The notes beneath the pieces are model-generated. The model was not told the DNA's origin. It was given only the letters and a program-made list of their open reading frames with translations, and ran no database searches. The translations under genes and the position numbers were made by a program. A stretch of DNA of 64,000 bases from Cyanobacterium sp. uoEpiScrs1 (GTDB taxonomy: Bacteria > Cyanobacteriota > Cyanobacteriia > Cyanobacteriales > Microcystaceae): assembly GCF_947331815.1 (NCBI RefSeq), contig NZ_OX373462.1, positions 917,376 to 981,375 of the forward strand. The letters are read 5' to 3'. Shown here one piece after another: positions 50,207-58,608 of this stretch; position 1 is the first letter of the stretch, and each line of letters begins with the position of its first letter.

Positions 50207-51247
50207 TTAGAAGAAATAACTATGATTTAAGGCTAAGATAAAGGTCAATTGAGCAATTAAGACAAATAAATAGATCAGCATTCTAGGTTTAAAGATTGAA
50301 AGCATTAAGCCGATCGCTTTGATATCAATCATAGGGCCAAAAACCAAAAACGCCAGCAAAGAACTAGTTGTAAAAGTAGATGCAAAGGAAAGGGCAAAAA
50401 AAGAATCTACTGTTGAACAAATAGACACAATTGCTGCTAGAAGCATCATAGCTATGATAGAACTAATGGTTCCTTGACCCAAACTAAGAATGATTTCACG
50501 AGGGACAAAGACCTGTAAAGAAGCTGCAATCGCACTCCCCAAAATTAACATTCCTCCCAATTCTCTTAATTCTTGTATGATATTATCTGATATCAATTGA
50601 AGTCGTTGACTTAAGTTTGAAGCCAAATCTGTAGATAAAGCAGTAGGAGAAGCAGCCATATCCCCAATTGATAAGGGTTTTCCTGGCTTATCAAGTAAAA
50701 AAGTGCCTGACTGCAGCAATGTTAAGCTATCTTGACGCAAGCCTTTTTGAACTGACAAATTTTTTTTACTTGTCTGATGAAGTAATTTAGTAACTCGTTT
50801 GGATAAAAACGGTTGCAACAAAGGACGGGGATCTTTTTGAACGCTAAAAACACAGCCCATGATCACAGCAATGGTTAAAGAAAATATAATCCGAAAAATG
50901 ACAATTTCTGGTTGTCCTCGAAAAGCTATCCAAGTTGACCAAACAACAATAGGATTGATAGTCGGGGCAGCTAACAGAAAACCAATAGCTGTGGAGGTAG
51001 GTATTCCCTTCATCAATAATCGTCGCGCTACTGGGACATTTCCACATTCACATACAGGAAATAAAAAACCAATACAACTGCCTGCTAACGCTCCTAGAAA
51101 AGGGTTTTTAGGCAATATTTCGATTAATTTCTCTTCATCAATCAATAATAGTAAGCTGCTTGATAGTAATACTCCTAATAGAAGAAAGGGAAAAGCTTCT
51201 ACTAGCAGGCTAAGAAATAATGTAAAAGCGTTATACAGTTGACTCAT
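50207..51247 (-). CDS. DUF318 (ArsP_1-type) permease
   Basis: A 346-residue polytopic membrane protein. Two four-helix blocks are visible: N-terminal (FPFLLLGVLLSSSLLLLID, LAGSCIGFLFPV, TAIGFLLAAPTINPIVVWST, FSLTIAVIMGCVF) and C-terminal (LGGMLILGSAIAASLQVF, ISSIIAMMLLAAIVSICSTV, AFLVFGPMIDIKAIGLMLSI, LFVLIAQLTFIL), joined by a polar loop. The signature PVCECGNVPVARRLL is present, with cysteines that may contact a metal or thiol. The family includes organoarsenical exporter ArsP and many uncharacterised permeases. It lies downstream of cobH-cbiET and of a structured RNA candidate, so cobalt or corrinoid transport is a testable idea, not established. Confidence 0.9.
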   Translation of the reverse strand: MSQLYNAFTLFLSLLVEAFPFLLLGVLLSSSLLLLIDEEKLIEILPKNPFLGALAGSCIGFLFPVCECGNVPVARRLLMKGIPTSTAIGFLLAAPTINPIVVWSTWIAFRGQPEIVIFRIIFSLTIAVIMGCVFSVQKDPRPLLQPFLSKRVTKLLHQTSKKNLSVQKGLRQDSLTLLQSGTFLLDKPGKPLSIGDMAASPTALSTDLASNLSQRLQLISDNIIQELRELGGMLILGSAIAASLQVFVPREIILSLGQGTISSIIAMMLLAAIVSICSTVDSFFALSFASTFTTSSLLAFLVFGPMIDIKAIGLMLSIFKPRMLIYLFVLIAQLTFILALNHSYFF

Positions 51248-51615
51248 TATCAGTGATTCGAAGGTTTCTTTAGACTTAACTTATCCTAAACCTTAATGGA
51301 TATGAGTACCTTGACAAAAATTAAAATTACTACACTTTTAAAGTGATATCTCTCTTGCAAAAAATTTTGGATTTGGCAATAAATAATAATAAAATTTTGA
51401 CTTAAAGTTAGAACTTATTGGAACTATTTTGTCTTTTTTAGCAATCAGTAGCTTGAAAACTCGATCTTTTGCGGCAGGTTTATTCCTTCGCATCATACGT
51501 TCCGGCACTTCCTATTATCTGTTCCCTAATTAGTTTATTAGAGAACCCGGTGCCAGACAAACTTATAGCTGAGGTTAGGTGTCAATAAAATGTTAATTTC
51601 CCATGGCCTTCCACC
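51248..51615. other. Leader region of the permease operon
   Basis: About 370 bp between cbiET and the permease gene, both on the minus strand. The promoter-distal half is AT-rich; the part 51470-51560 is GC-richer and carries the RNA structure listed separately. Confidence 0.55.
51471..51558 (-). promoter_or_regulatory. Structured RNA element, cobalamin-riboswitch-like
   Basis: On the minus strand two nested stems form: an outer one (51550-51557 with 51501-51508, TCTGGCAC/GTGCCGGA) and an inner one (51537-51546 with 51521-51530, GTTCTCTAAT/ATTAGGGAAC). Each has one G-U pair that would be a mismatch on the plus strand, so the transcript is the minus strand. It contains AGGGAAC and, at its 3' end, AAACCTGCC, which resemble the GGGAA and ACCTGCC boxes of cobalamin riboswitches. 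The usual GGTG/AATCC block is not clear, so it may be a degenerate or different RNA. It lies about 220 nt before the permease start. Confidence 0.45.
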
Positions 51616-52866
51616 TTACCTTACCGAGAATGCTCTTAATAACATAATAGGATTTAAGGGAGAAAAGCGTGTCAAATTTCCAGCAGGGGCAGAACGAGAA
51701 ATTTGTAGATTTAATACCTGATAATCCCAAGATCTTCTTCTAAACCAGTCTATAGCAATAGCTAAGTTTTCCAATGTTGCTAATGCCATAACTAAGATTC
51801 CATCCTCAGCCAACTTATCTTTACAAACTTCTAAGATTGAAATAATATCTCCTCCACTCCCTCCCATAAAGATGCGATCTGGTTGAGGTAAGTCAACTAG
51901 AATGTCAGGGGCTTGTCCGCAAATGGGGACAACATTAAAAGTTTTAAAACGCTGGCAATTTTTTTCAATCAATACAATTCCGACTGCTGTTTTTTCTAAG
52001 GCATATATTTTAGAATCCGGACATAATCTAGCGACTTCAACAGATACGGAGCCTGTTCCTGCACCAATATCCCAAACAATTTGTTTGTTTTGCAAGGCTA
52101 ATTCTCCCAGAATATTAATGCGCATTTCTCGTTTGGTAATTAATCCTGGTCGATCTTTGAAGGTAGAAAATAAGTGATCTGGTAAGCCAAACAAAGGTAA
52201 ATTACTAAAGTTAACTTCTAAAAAGTTGTTCAAAGGCTTATGTAAGGCAACAACTATATTAAGAGAGGCAAATTCAGTAGTTTTTTTTTCTGCTAATTCC
52301 TCGGCAGAAAAAGACTGTATTTTTTCAGTACTATTTCCTAAATCTTCACATACCCAAAATTCATAGTGGCAAGGTAAATTTAAACTAAGATAAAGATGAG
52401 CAATTACGGATGGATTATTATTGTGGTCCGTCAAGATAGCAATTTTGTCAACTCCCTCTTTAAACACAGTAATTAACTCATCTGTTTCTCGACCGTGAAC
52501 ACTGATAACTTCAGCATCTTGCCAGGGTATTTTTAGACGATTAAATGCTAATTGAATACTACTGATATTAGGGTAAAATTGCAAATCTTTTGCGGAAAAA
52601 TATCCTATTAAAAGTCGTCCTAGTCCAAAAAAAAATGGATCTCCACTTACTAAAATCACAATATGATGGTGATTGTCTCTTACCTGATTAATCTTTTTAA
52701 TCAATTCGAGTAAGTCCCCAATCACTATTGTTTGAGCAGGGTGGTTAGGAAAGTAGCTCAGGTGCCGTTCGCTTCCAATCAATAGTGTAGCTTTATGGAC
52801 AATCTCTTGGACTGGTTTAGTCAGTCCTATTATTCCATCTAAACCAATTCCTATTACTTTAATCAT
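51616..52866 (-). CDS. cbiET: Bifunctional cobalt-precorrin C5/C15-methyltransferase (decarboxylating)
   Basis: A two-domain enzyme of 416 residues that methylates C5 and C15 and decarboxylates the C12 acetate in corrin ring synthesis. Residues 1 to about 195 are the CbiE tetrapyrrole methylase fold (VIGIGLDGIIGLTKPV, IVILVSGDPFFFGLGRLL). Residues about 225-416 are CbiT, a Rossmann methyltransferase (ITKREMRINILGELAL, VWDIGAGTGSVSVEVARL, PDRIFMGGSGGDI). The fused form is also called CobL. It follows cobH by 29 nt, so they form an operon. Both domains keep their motifs, implying that the cell still makes a corrinoid. Confidence 0.95.
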   Translation of the reverse strand: MIKVIGIGLDGIIGLTKPVQEIVHKATLLIGSERHLSYFPNHPAQTIVIGDLLELIKKINQVRDNHHHIVILVSGDPFFFGLGRLLIGYFSAKDLQFYPNISSIQLAFNRLKIPWQDAEVISVHGRETDELITVFKEGVDKIAILTDHNNNPSVIAHLYLSLNLPCHYEFWVCEDLGNSTEKIQSFSAEELAEKKTTEFASLNIVVALHKPLNNFLEVNFSNLPLFGLPDHLFSTFKDRPGLITKREMRINILGELALQNKQIVWDIGAGTGSVSVEVARLCPDSKIYALEKTAVGIVLIEKNCQRFKTFNVVPICGQAPDILVDLPQPDRIFMGGSGGDIISILEVCKDKLAEDGILVMALATLENLAIAIDWFRRRSWDYQVLNLQISRSAPAGNLTRFSPLNPIMLLRAFSVR

Positions 52867-52895
52867 AATTATCTTAAAAAAGATAAACTATATAT

Positions 52896-53516
52896 TTATT
52901 GACTATTTTGCTGATAAGCCAAAATCAATAAAGTATTGAGAATAGCAGAAGCAACTGTTGATCCTCCTTTACGACCTTCAACTCTGATTTGAGGAATGCC
53001 AGTGTTAGCTAACATTTCTTTTGAGTCAACCACAGAAACAAAACCAACAGGACAGCCGATGATTAAGGCTGGTTTAAACCTAGAGGTAGTCAATTCTTGA
53101 CACAAAGCGATTAAAGCAGTAGGGGCATTTCCAATTACATAAATAGCTTGAGGGTATTGATTAAAACAAGTTAACAATCCAGTTTCAGTACGAGTTTTCC
53201 CAGGTAAGACACTGCTGACCTGTTCTATGGCGCTAATAATAGGATTTTGAAATGTTTGATTGACTAAGGTGGAGATTCCTCGCTCTATCATTGTAACATC
53301 AGTTATGATGGGTCTTTTTTTAGGCAAATACTCAATAGCTTGAGTAATTGCATCAGGACTAAATTTAAGTAAATCAATAAAATCAAAATCTGCTGTAGTA
53401 TGGATAACACGACGAGCGATCTCGTATTCAAATTTATTCAGATCATGATCTCCTATTTCGTGATCAATAATCGCAAAACTTTTGTCAACAATTGGATTAT
53501 TAAATTGTTGAGTCAT
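52896..53516 (-). CDS. cobH: Precorrin-8X / cobalt-precorrin-8 methylmutase
   Basis: It moves the C11 methyl group to C12, giving hydrogenobyrinate or cobyrinate. 206 residues, full length. Features: the N-terminal YEIARRVIHTTADFDF with the catalytic His, the ITDVTMIERGIS strand, AIYVIGNAPTALIAL and the GCPVGFVSVVDSKEML motif, then VEGRKGGSTVASAILNTLL. The ATG at 53516 (MTQQFNNPIVDKSFAIID) has AGAGG 11 nt upstream; a longer frame from 53546 is unlikely. It heads the corrin pair with cbiET. Confidence 0.95.
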   Translation of the reverse strand: MTQQFNNPIVDKSFAIIDHEIGDHDLNKFEYEIARRVIHTTADFDFIDLLKFSPDAITQAIEYLPKKRPIITDVTMIERGISTLVNQTFQNPIISAIEQVSSVLPGKTRTETGLLTCFNQYPQAIYVIGNAPTALIALCQELTTSRFKPALIIGCPVGFVSVVDSKEMLANTGIPQIRVEGRKGGSTVASAILNTLLILAYQQNSQ

Positions 53517-53881
53517 TGTTAATAAAACCTCTATGGGTAAATTCAAAAGACTTTACAAATAATCAAAATTCTTAGAGCTACTCAAATAGACTTAAAAGAA
53601 TTAGTAAGTAATCCACAGAAATAGACTTTTCTTATGTTGCGGTATCTACTTTAAGATCATCTTATCATTGTTATTTTGATAAGTATTCTTTTAATAGAAA
53701 CAGAGTTAAACCATTCTAACGATTCTTTATAATATGTCAGTGTTTTCCACTCCTGATACCTATGTTACTAGGGACAGAATTAAACAAGTTTCTATTAATA
53801 CCTCTCACAAGACTATCCTATCTATATCCATGACACAACGGCTAAAATTGATTAGCTGTAGGAAAGGAATAGGAATAGTTT
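53517..53881. other. Spacer after the amino-acid permease gene
   Basis: About 365 bp. In related cyanobacterial transport loci a second permease gene would follow the first one here; I find no remnant of it. A 7-bp stem (cttatca / tgataag, about 53662-53685) is the only structure. Confidence 0.4.
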
Positions 53882-55054
53882 TTAACGTTCTTGGAGACGT
53901 ACAATTGTGTTGAGTCGGTTCATTACTGTGGATATAATCAGATTGACAATAAGATAGGTTATCATGACAACTAACAACATTTCTACAGCTCTTCCAGTCT
54001 GATTAGAAACAGTATTAGCAACAGCATAAATATCATTGTAACCAATAGCGACTGCTAGACTAGAATTTTTAGCCAGGTTAAGAAATTCACTTGTTAATGG
54101 CGGAATCATAACCCGTAATGCTTGGGGAAAAATCACTAACCGCATCGACAAACCTGAGTTAAGTCCTAATGCTTTAGCTGCCTCCCATTGCCCTTTAGAT
54201 ACTGACTGAATACCTGCTCTAACGCTTTCAGCGATAAAAGCTGCTGTGTAAATAGTTAATCCTAATAACAATGTAGCAAATTCAGGGGATAGATTTAATC
54301 CCCCTTGAATGAGATTGATATCACTGTCATACTGAGGTAACTGCCAATCAATACCAAAGATAAAAGTTAATGAGATAAGAGTTAATATACCAAACAATAT
54401 CCCCTTATAAAGTCGTTCTTTTTTTTCCAACGTAACTATAATCTTATATCTTTTATTCCATACTAATCCTATTAAAAAACTATTGAAGATAATAAACCCC
54501 AGAACTAAAAAAGTTTGTAAACTACCTAAAGGACGGGGAAGGTAAATTCCTTGATTGGAGAAAAAAATTAGATCCCAAAAATTACCAGGTTCATAAATTT
54601 TAGGGAATTTTAGAAAAACGGCAAAATACCAAAAAAATAATTGTAATAATAAGGGGGTGTTCCGTAAAATTTCAACGTAAATTGAAGCAATTTTGCGAAC
54701 TAACCAATTATCAGAGAGTCTTCCTAATCCAACAGTAATGCCTATGATAGAAGATAAAATAATACCACCAATCATTACTCTTAAGGAATTGAGTAATCCT
54801 ACTAGAATAGCTCTGCCATAGGAATCAGTAGAACTATAGGGAATCAAAGAGTCAGAAATACTAAAAGATGCTGTGCGATCAGAATCAATTAAAAAAAATA
54901 ATCCGAAATTCAATCCTAATCTTTTAAAGTTATTAATTAAATTAGTACCCAAAGTCAGGACAATTAATCCTAGCATTAGGACAACAAATACCTGAAATAC
55001 AATCTTGAGAAAACGGGAGTCCCGCCATAATGGTATTTTTTCTTTATCAATCAT
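53882..55054 (-). CDS. Amino-acid ABC transporter permease (AapQ/NatG-like)
   Basis: A 390-residue inner-membrane subunit of a polar amino-acid importer. N-terminal helix IVFQVFVVLMLGLIVLTLGT, a long periplasmic segment, then the His/Glu/Gln permease core: GLLNSLRVMIGGIILSSIIG, the IYVEILRNTPLLLQLFFWY stretch, and the ABC-contact EAA loop GQWEAAKALGLNSGLSMRLV with IFPQALRVMIPPLTSEF. Its size and large insert are typical of AapQ/NatG rather than short GlnP permeases. ATG at 55054 (MIDKEKIPLWRD) is preferred to the TTG/ATG frame from 55099. It follows the binding-protein gene by 145 nt. The second permease and the ATPase are not in this window. Confidence 0.88.
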   Translation of the reverse strand: MIDKEKIPLWRDSRFLKIVFQVFVVLMLGLIVLTLGTNLINNFKRLGLNFGLFFLIDSDRTASFSISDSLIPYSSTDSYGRAILVGLLNSLRVMIGGIILSSIIGITVGLGRLSDNWLVRKIASIYVEILRNTPLLLQLFFWYFAVFLKFPKIYEPGNFWDLIFFSNQGIYLPRPLGSLQTFLVLGFIIFNSFLIGLVWNKRYKIIVTLEKKERLYKGILFGILTLISLTFIFGIDWQLPQYDSDINLIQGGLNLSPEFATLLLGLTIYTAAFIAESVRAGIQSVSKGQWEAAKALGLNSGLSMRLVIFPQALRVMIPPLTSEFLNLAKNSSLAVAIGYNDIYAVANTVSNQTGRAVEMLLVVMITYLIVNLIISTVMNRLNTIVRLQER

Positions 55055-55118
55055 TTTAGTTAGTGGTTGGTAATTTATGGTGAATAGTTTTACTATCACT
55101 AATAGCCCTCAAGCACAG

Positions 55119-55140
55119 TACTTCTTAAATTAAGAAGTTA
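55119..55140. repeat. Short palindrome between binding-protein and permease genes
   Basis: The 19-nt palindrome acttcttaaattaagaagt (55120-55138) lies between the two transporter genes. Such intercistronic stems often stabilise the upstream mRNA so that more binding protein is made than permease. Confidence 0.45.
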
Positions 55141-55199
55141 ATAGTAAAATAGCTTCAACATCAACTATTAAATATTGACTCTCAACTATGTACGACACC

Positions 55200-56288
55200 C
55201 TATCGAAACGGTGGAGAATATAGCAAGCCGCCATCAGTCCAAAGTTTATTAAGTCCCCGCTCCAATCCCAATGGCCGACCGATGTTGCGTTCATAAATTT
55301 CGCCATAATTTCCGACATGCTTAATAATACGGAATGTGAAATCATTAGGTAACCCCATGTCCTCGCCTAATTTATTATCTAGCCCTAAAAACCTTCTGAT
55401 ATTAGGATCTTCACTAGATTCAAAGGTCTCTATATTGTCAGACATAATGCCAAATTCCTCTGCTTGCATAGTAGCGAAAGTGATCCACTTTACTGCATCA
55501 AACCAATCAGAATCCCCATCGGCGACAACTGGACCGAGTGGTTCCTTAGACATAAAAACATTCAGTATAACATGATTATCTTTTTGAGGAAAAACAGAAC
55601 GACGAGTTACTAATTGAGATAGATCTGAAGTAACTGCCTCACAGCGACCTTCTTGATAGGCGGCATAAAGGGCGTCTACATCATCAGAGATAACGGAATT
55701 GTAATTTTTTACTCCCCGTTTACGCATCTGATCAGCTAAATTTTGTTCTGTAGTAGTTCCAGCCAGAACACAAATTGATTTAGCTTCTAAATCTTCTAAT
55801 TTAGTTGCCCCACTAGCTTTAGTCACCATAATACCTTGACCGTCATAAAAAACTGTAGGGGCGAATGCTACACCGACCGAAGTATCTCGACTCACCGTCC
55901 AACTAGTATTACGATTTAGAACATCTACCTCTCCGGACTGAACAGCAGTAAAGCGTTCTTGTGCGCTAAGCTTACGGTACTCAACTTTGGAGGAATCATC
56001 AAACAAAGCTGCTGCGATTGCCCGACATATATCTACGTCCAAACCAGAATATTGCCCATTTTCATCCACAAAACTAAATCCTGGAACCTCTCCATTAACC
56101 CCACATATTAGATTTCCTCGTTTTTTAATCATTGCTAAACGACTTCTGTCGGGATCGCTTTTCCCTTCTTTTGTAGTATTTTGAGTAGTTCTTTGCCCAT
56201 CTCCACAAGCCGTCAAGGGAACTACTGAACATAGAGTAGCCAGAAGGAAGGACAGCCATTTAGCCATAAACCGGGTTTGCTTAGACAT
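55200..56288 (-). CDS. Amino-acid ABC transporter substrate-binding lipoprotein (AapJ/NatF-like)
   Basis: A 362-residue periplasmic binding protein. The signal (FMAKWLSFLLATLCSVVPLTACGDG) ends in lipobox LTAC, so it is lipid-anchored. The mature domain has the family-3 solute-binding pattern: LAMIKKRGNLICGVNGEVPG, FSFVDENGQYSGLDVDICRA, SGEVDVLNRNTSWTVSRDT and ICVLAGTTTEQNLADQM. The NTSWTVSRD and YNDVISDD-like segments fit the AapJ/NatF type for acidic or neutral polar amino acids. It precedes its permease on the same strand. It seems complete; binding specificity is inferred from the family. Confidence 0.9.
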   Translation of the reverse strand: MSKQTRFMAKWLSFLLATLCSVVPLTACGDGQRTTQNTTKEGKSDPDRSRLAMIKKRGNLICGVNGEVPGFSFVDENGQYSGLDVDICRAIAAALFDDSSKVEYRKLSAQERFTAVQSGEVDVLNRNTSWTVSRDTSVGVAFAPTVFYDGQGIMVTKASGATKLEDLEAKSICVLAGTTTEQNLADQMRKRGVKNYNSVISDDVDALYAAYQEGRCEAVTSDLSQLVTRRSVFPQKDNHVILNVFMSKEPLGPVVADGDSDWFDAVKWITFATMQAEEFGIMSDNIETFESSEDPNIRRFLGLDNKLGEDMGLPNDFTFRIIKHVGNYGEIYERNIGRPLGLERGLNKLWTDGGLLYSPPFR

Positions 56289-56981
56289 TTGTTATTTCTA
56301 AATATTGATGTAATGTATCGATACCAATTATCCATTAAAATGATTCAAAGAAACCTTCAGCTTTGCACTGAATTAGATTTTAAAGTAATTTAACAGCGAT
56401 ATCACAGTAAGAATTGTCTTTTAATTTAAACGACTATAGAGTTCTATCGACAGTTCAATACGATATAAAAAGTATAATGGACAAGTAGCAGTACTATTTT
56501 CTATCTAATACGCCAATAATTGAATCAATAAAGATAAATATTTAGGTAATCGGTTCCAATACCTAGGATATGGTAACCACTGTTAATTTTTGCGAGTAAT
56601 CTGTTCTGACTATACTATCGTGTAGTGTATATGTTTTGAAGTATCTTTGATGAGATTCATATGGATAGATTCTAATTAAAGAACAAGAATTATATTGCAG
56701 ATAGTAATACTATAATTGCTTTCACATCAATAAACTTAGATTAGTAATCTTCATAATACAACCACACTTTTAGTCCGTTTATAGATCTTTTAGAATAGCT
56801 ATGACAACATTGTATATAATTACAATTTTGCAATAGTTTTAATATTTGAAATACTAGATTTTCTAAGAGACTTAAAAATTATTGACCAGCAATTAGTCAT
56901 ACTTGGGCTAGAAAAGTCATATTCATTAACTCTAGGATAGGTAGGTGATTAGATTCTATATATATTTATAAAATTTTGTTT
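56289..56981. other. Spacer, nothing recognised
   Basis: About 690 bp between the DUF4168 gene's end and the binding-protein start. It should hold the transporter promoter; I see no clear element, hairpin or relic. Confidence 0.45.
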
Positions 56982-57449
56982 CTATTTCTCCTGCTGTATC
57001 TTAACCATGGCATTTTGAATTTGTTGTTTTAAAGTTTTGTCTCCCTGTGCCTTTTCAGTCATAGTATTAAATTTACTTGCAGTTAATCCACGTTGTTTTG
57101 CAAGAGTTTTAGAATTATTACAAAAATCAACGGCAATTTTTTGCACTTCATTAGGTAATTTTCTAAAACTCTTAGGACGATCACAAGCAATTTCTGGGGG
57201 GGGATCATCAACAATATCTTCAATTTTTTGATATGCGATTTGACGTTGAGACTCTATAGTTAACACAATTCTAGCATAATTAATAATATCGGTTTCAGTG
57301 ATCTCCGAAATTGACGACGGATCTTGTCGAGAAAAGGTAGGAACAATATTACATCCGTGGAGGATACCGATAAGTGCTAGTAAACTAGCCATTAAAGAAC
57401 GAGTCAATGTTCTGTTCAAATTCAATAGGGAACAGTGAATAAACACCAT
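56982..57449 (-). CDS. DUF4168-domain lipoprotein
   Basis: A 155-residue exported protein. The N-terminus has a hydrophobic helix and a lipobox (LMASLLALIGILHGC), so it is probably lipid-anchored. The mature part is helical, with the DUF4168 layout: a first helix on YARIVLTIESQRQIAYQKIE, a Cys-containing turn (IACDRP), and the final helix LTASKFNTMTEKAQGDKTLK followed by QQIQNAMVKIQ. Function unknown; the family is found in photosynthetic bacteria and others. Divergent from rsmH by about 180 nt. The first ten residues before the basic LNRTLTRS stretch may not be translated. Confidence 0.75.
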   Translation of the reverse strand: MVFIHCSLLNLNRTLTRSLMASLLALIGILHGCNIVPTFSRQDPSSISEITETDIINYARIVLTIESQRQIAYQKIEDIVDDPPPEIACDRPKSFRKLPNEVQKIAVDFCNNSKTLAKQRGLTASKFNTMTEKAQGDKTLKQQIQNAMVKIQQEK

Positions 57450-57626
57450 GCGCGTTAACCGTCAAGTATATAATTCTATCGAAATCCCCGCCCGGATTTC
57501 TTCTTTTTTTGAATTATTTTAAGCATTATAAGTTCCTGTGATCTCCAAGAGAAACTGAGACCACATAATTCAACAATTCTCCTGTCACTAACTATCTGTG
57601 TAATTCTCAATTTTTTATCTTTTTCT

Positions 57627-58535
57627 ATGAATTACTTAAATAATCCTTCATTAACGACTTTTACCGACACTCAAAAGACTTCGTTTATCCATACTCCCGT
57701 TTTATCACAAGAAGTCATTACTGGATTGAAAATTTGTCCAGGAGGACATTATCTAGACGCTACAGTAGGAAGTGGTGGACACAGCTCCTTAATCTTAACT
57801 GCTTTTCAGGATGTACGGATAACTGCTATTGATCGAGATCAACAGGCAATTGCGGCAGCAACTGCTAATTTAAAAAAATTTGGGCAAGAACGAGTTAGGT
57901 TTTGGCAAGGAAATTTTGCCAATTATCCGGGAGAAAAAGCAGAATTTTCAGGTATTATTGCCGACCTAGGGGTTAGCTCACCTCAACTCGATTTTCCTGA
58001 ACGAGGATTTAGTTTTAATCATGAAGCTTCTCTAGATATGAGAATGGATCAAACTCAATTTCTAACGGCGGACGAAATTATTAACCATTGGGAAGAAAAG
58101 TCTTTAGCTGAGCTTTTTTATAATTATGGAGAAGAACGACGATCACGACTTATTGCTAAGCGCATCGTACAGCAAAGACCATTTTTGACTACCACCCAAT
58201 TAGCCCAGGCCATTGCTTACACAGTTCCTCCCAAATACCGTTATGGACGTATTCATCCTGCTACTCGTATTTTTCAAGCGTTAAGAATTGCAGTAAATGA
58301 GGAACTTGTGTCTTTAGAAAAATTTTTAGAGCGAGTTCCCCAATGGCTAAAACCTGAAGGACAGATCGGAATTATCAGTTTTCACAGTCTCGAAGATCGT
58401 ATTGTAAAACATCGTTTTCGTGACTCTTCAACTTTGACAGTCATCACAAAAAAACCAATTACTGCTCAACCAGAAGAAAAAGCTAGAAACCCCCGTTCCC
58501 GTTCAGCTAAACTCCGATTTTCTCAACGAATATAA
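57627..58535 (+). CDS. rsmH: 16S rRNA (cytosine(1402)-N(4))-methyltransferase
   Basis: It methylates N4 of C1402 in the ribosomal P site. 302 residues, normal. Signatures: [15 protein letters not shown] at the start, the SAM-binding loop [67 protein letters not shown], and [16 protein letters not shown] with [15 protein letters not shown] and the terminal [12 protein letters not shown]. It is convergent with kaiC across only 73 bp. In most bacteria it opens the dcw cluster; here no cell-division gene follows, as in other cyanobacteria. Confidence 0.97.
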   Translation: MNYLNNPSLTTFTDTQKTSFIHTPVLSQEVITGLKICPGGHYLDATVGSGGHSSLILTAFQDVRITAIDRDQQAIAAATANLKKFGQERVRFWQGNFANYPGEKAEFSGIIADLGVSSPQLDFPERGFSFNHEASLDMRMDQTQFLTADEIINHWEEKSLAELFYNYGEERRSRLIAKRIVQQRPFLTTTQLAQAIAYTVPPKYRYGRIHPATRIFQALRIAVNEELVSLEKFLERVPQWLKPEGQIGIISFHSLEDRIVKHRFRDSSTLTVITKKPITAQPEEKARNPRSRSAKLRFSQRI

Positions 58536-58608
58536 GATTGGGAAGAATTGAATATTTATACTTAAATCTATAACAAGTGGTTAAAATACTTAATAGCTTA
58601 AGCCTTAA

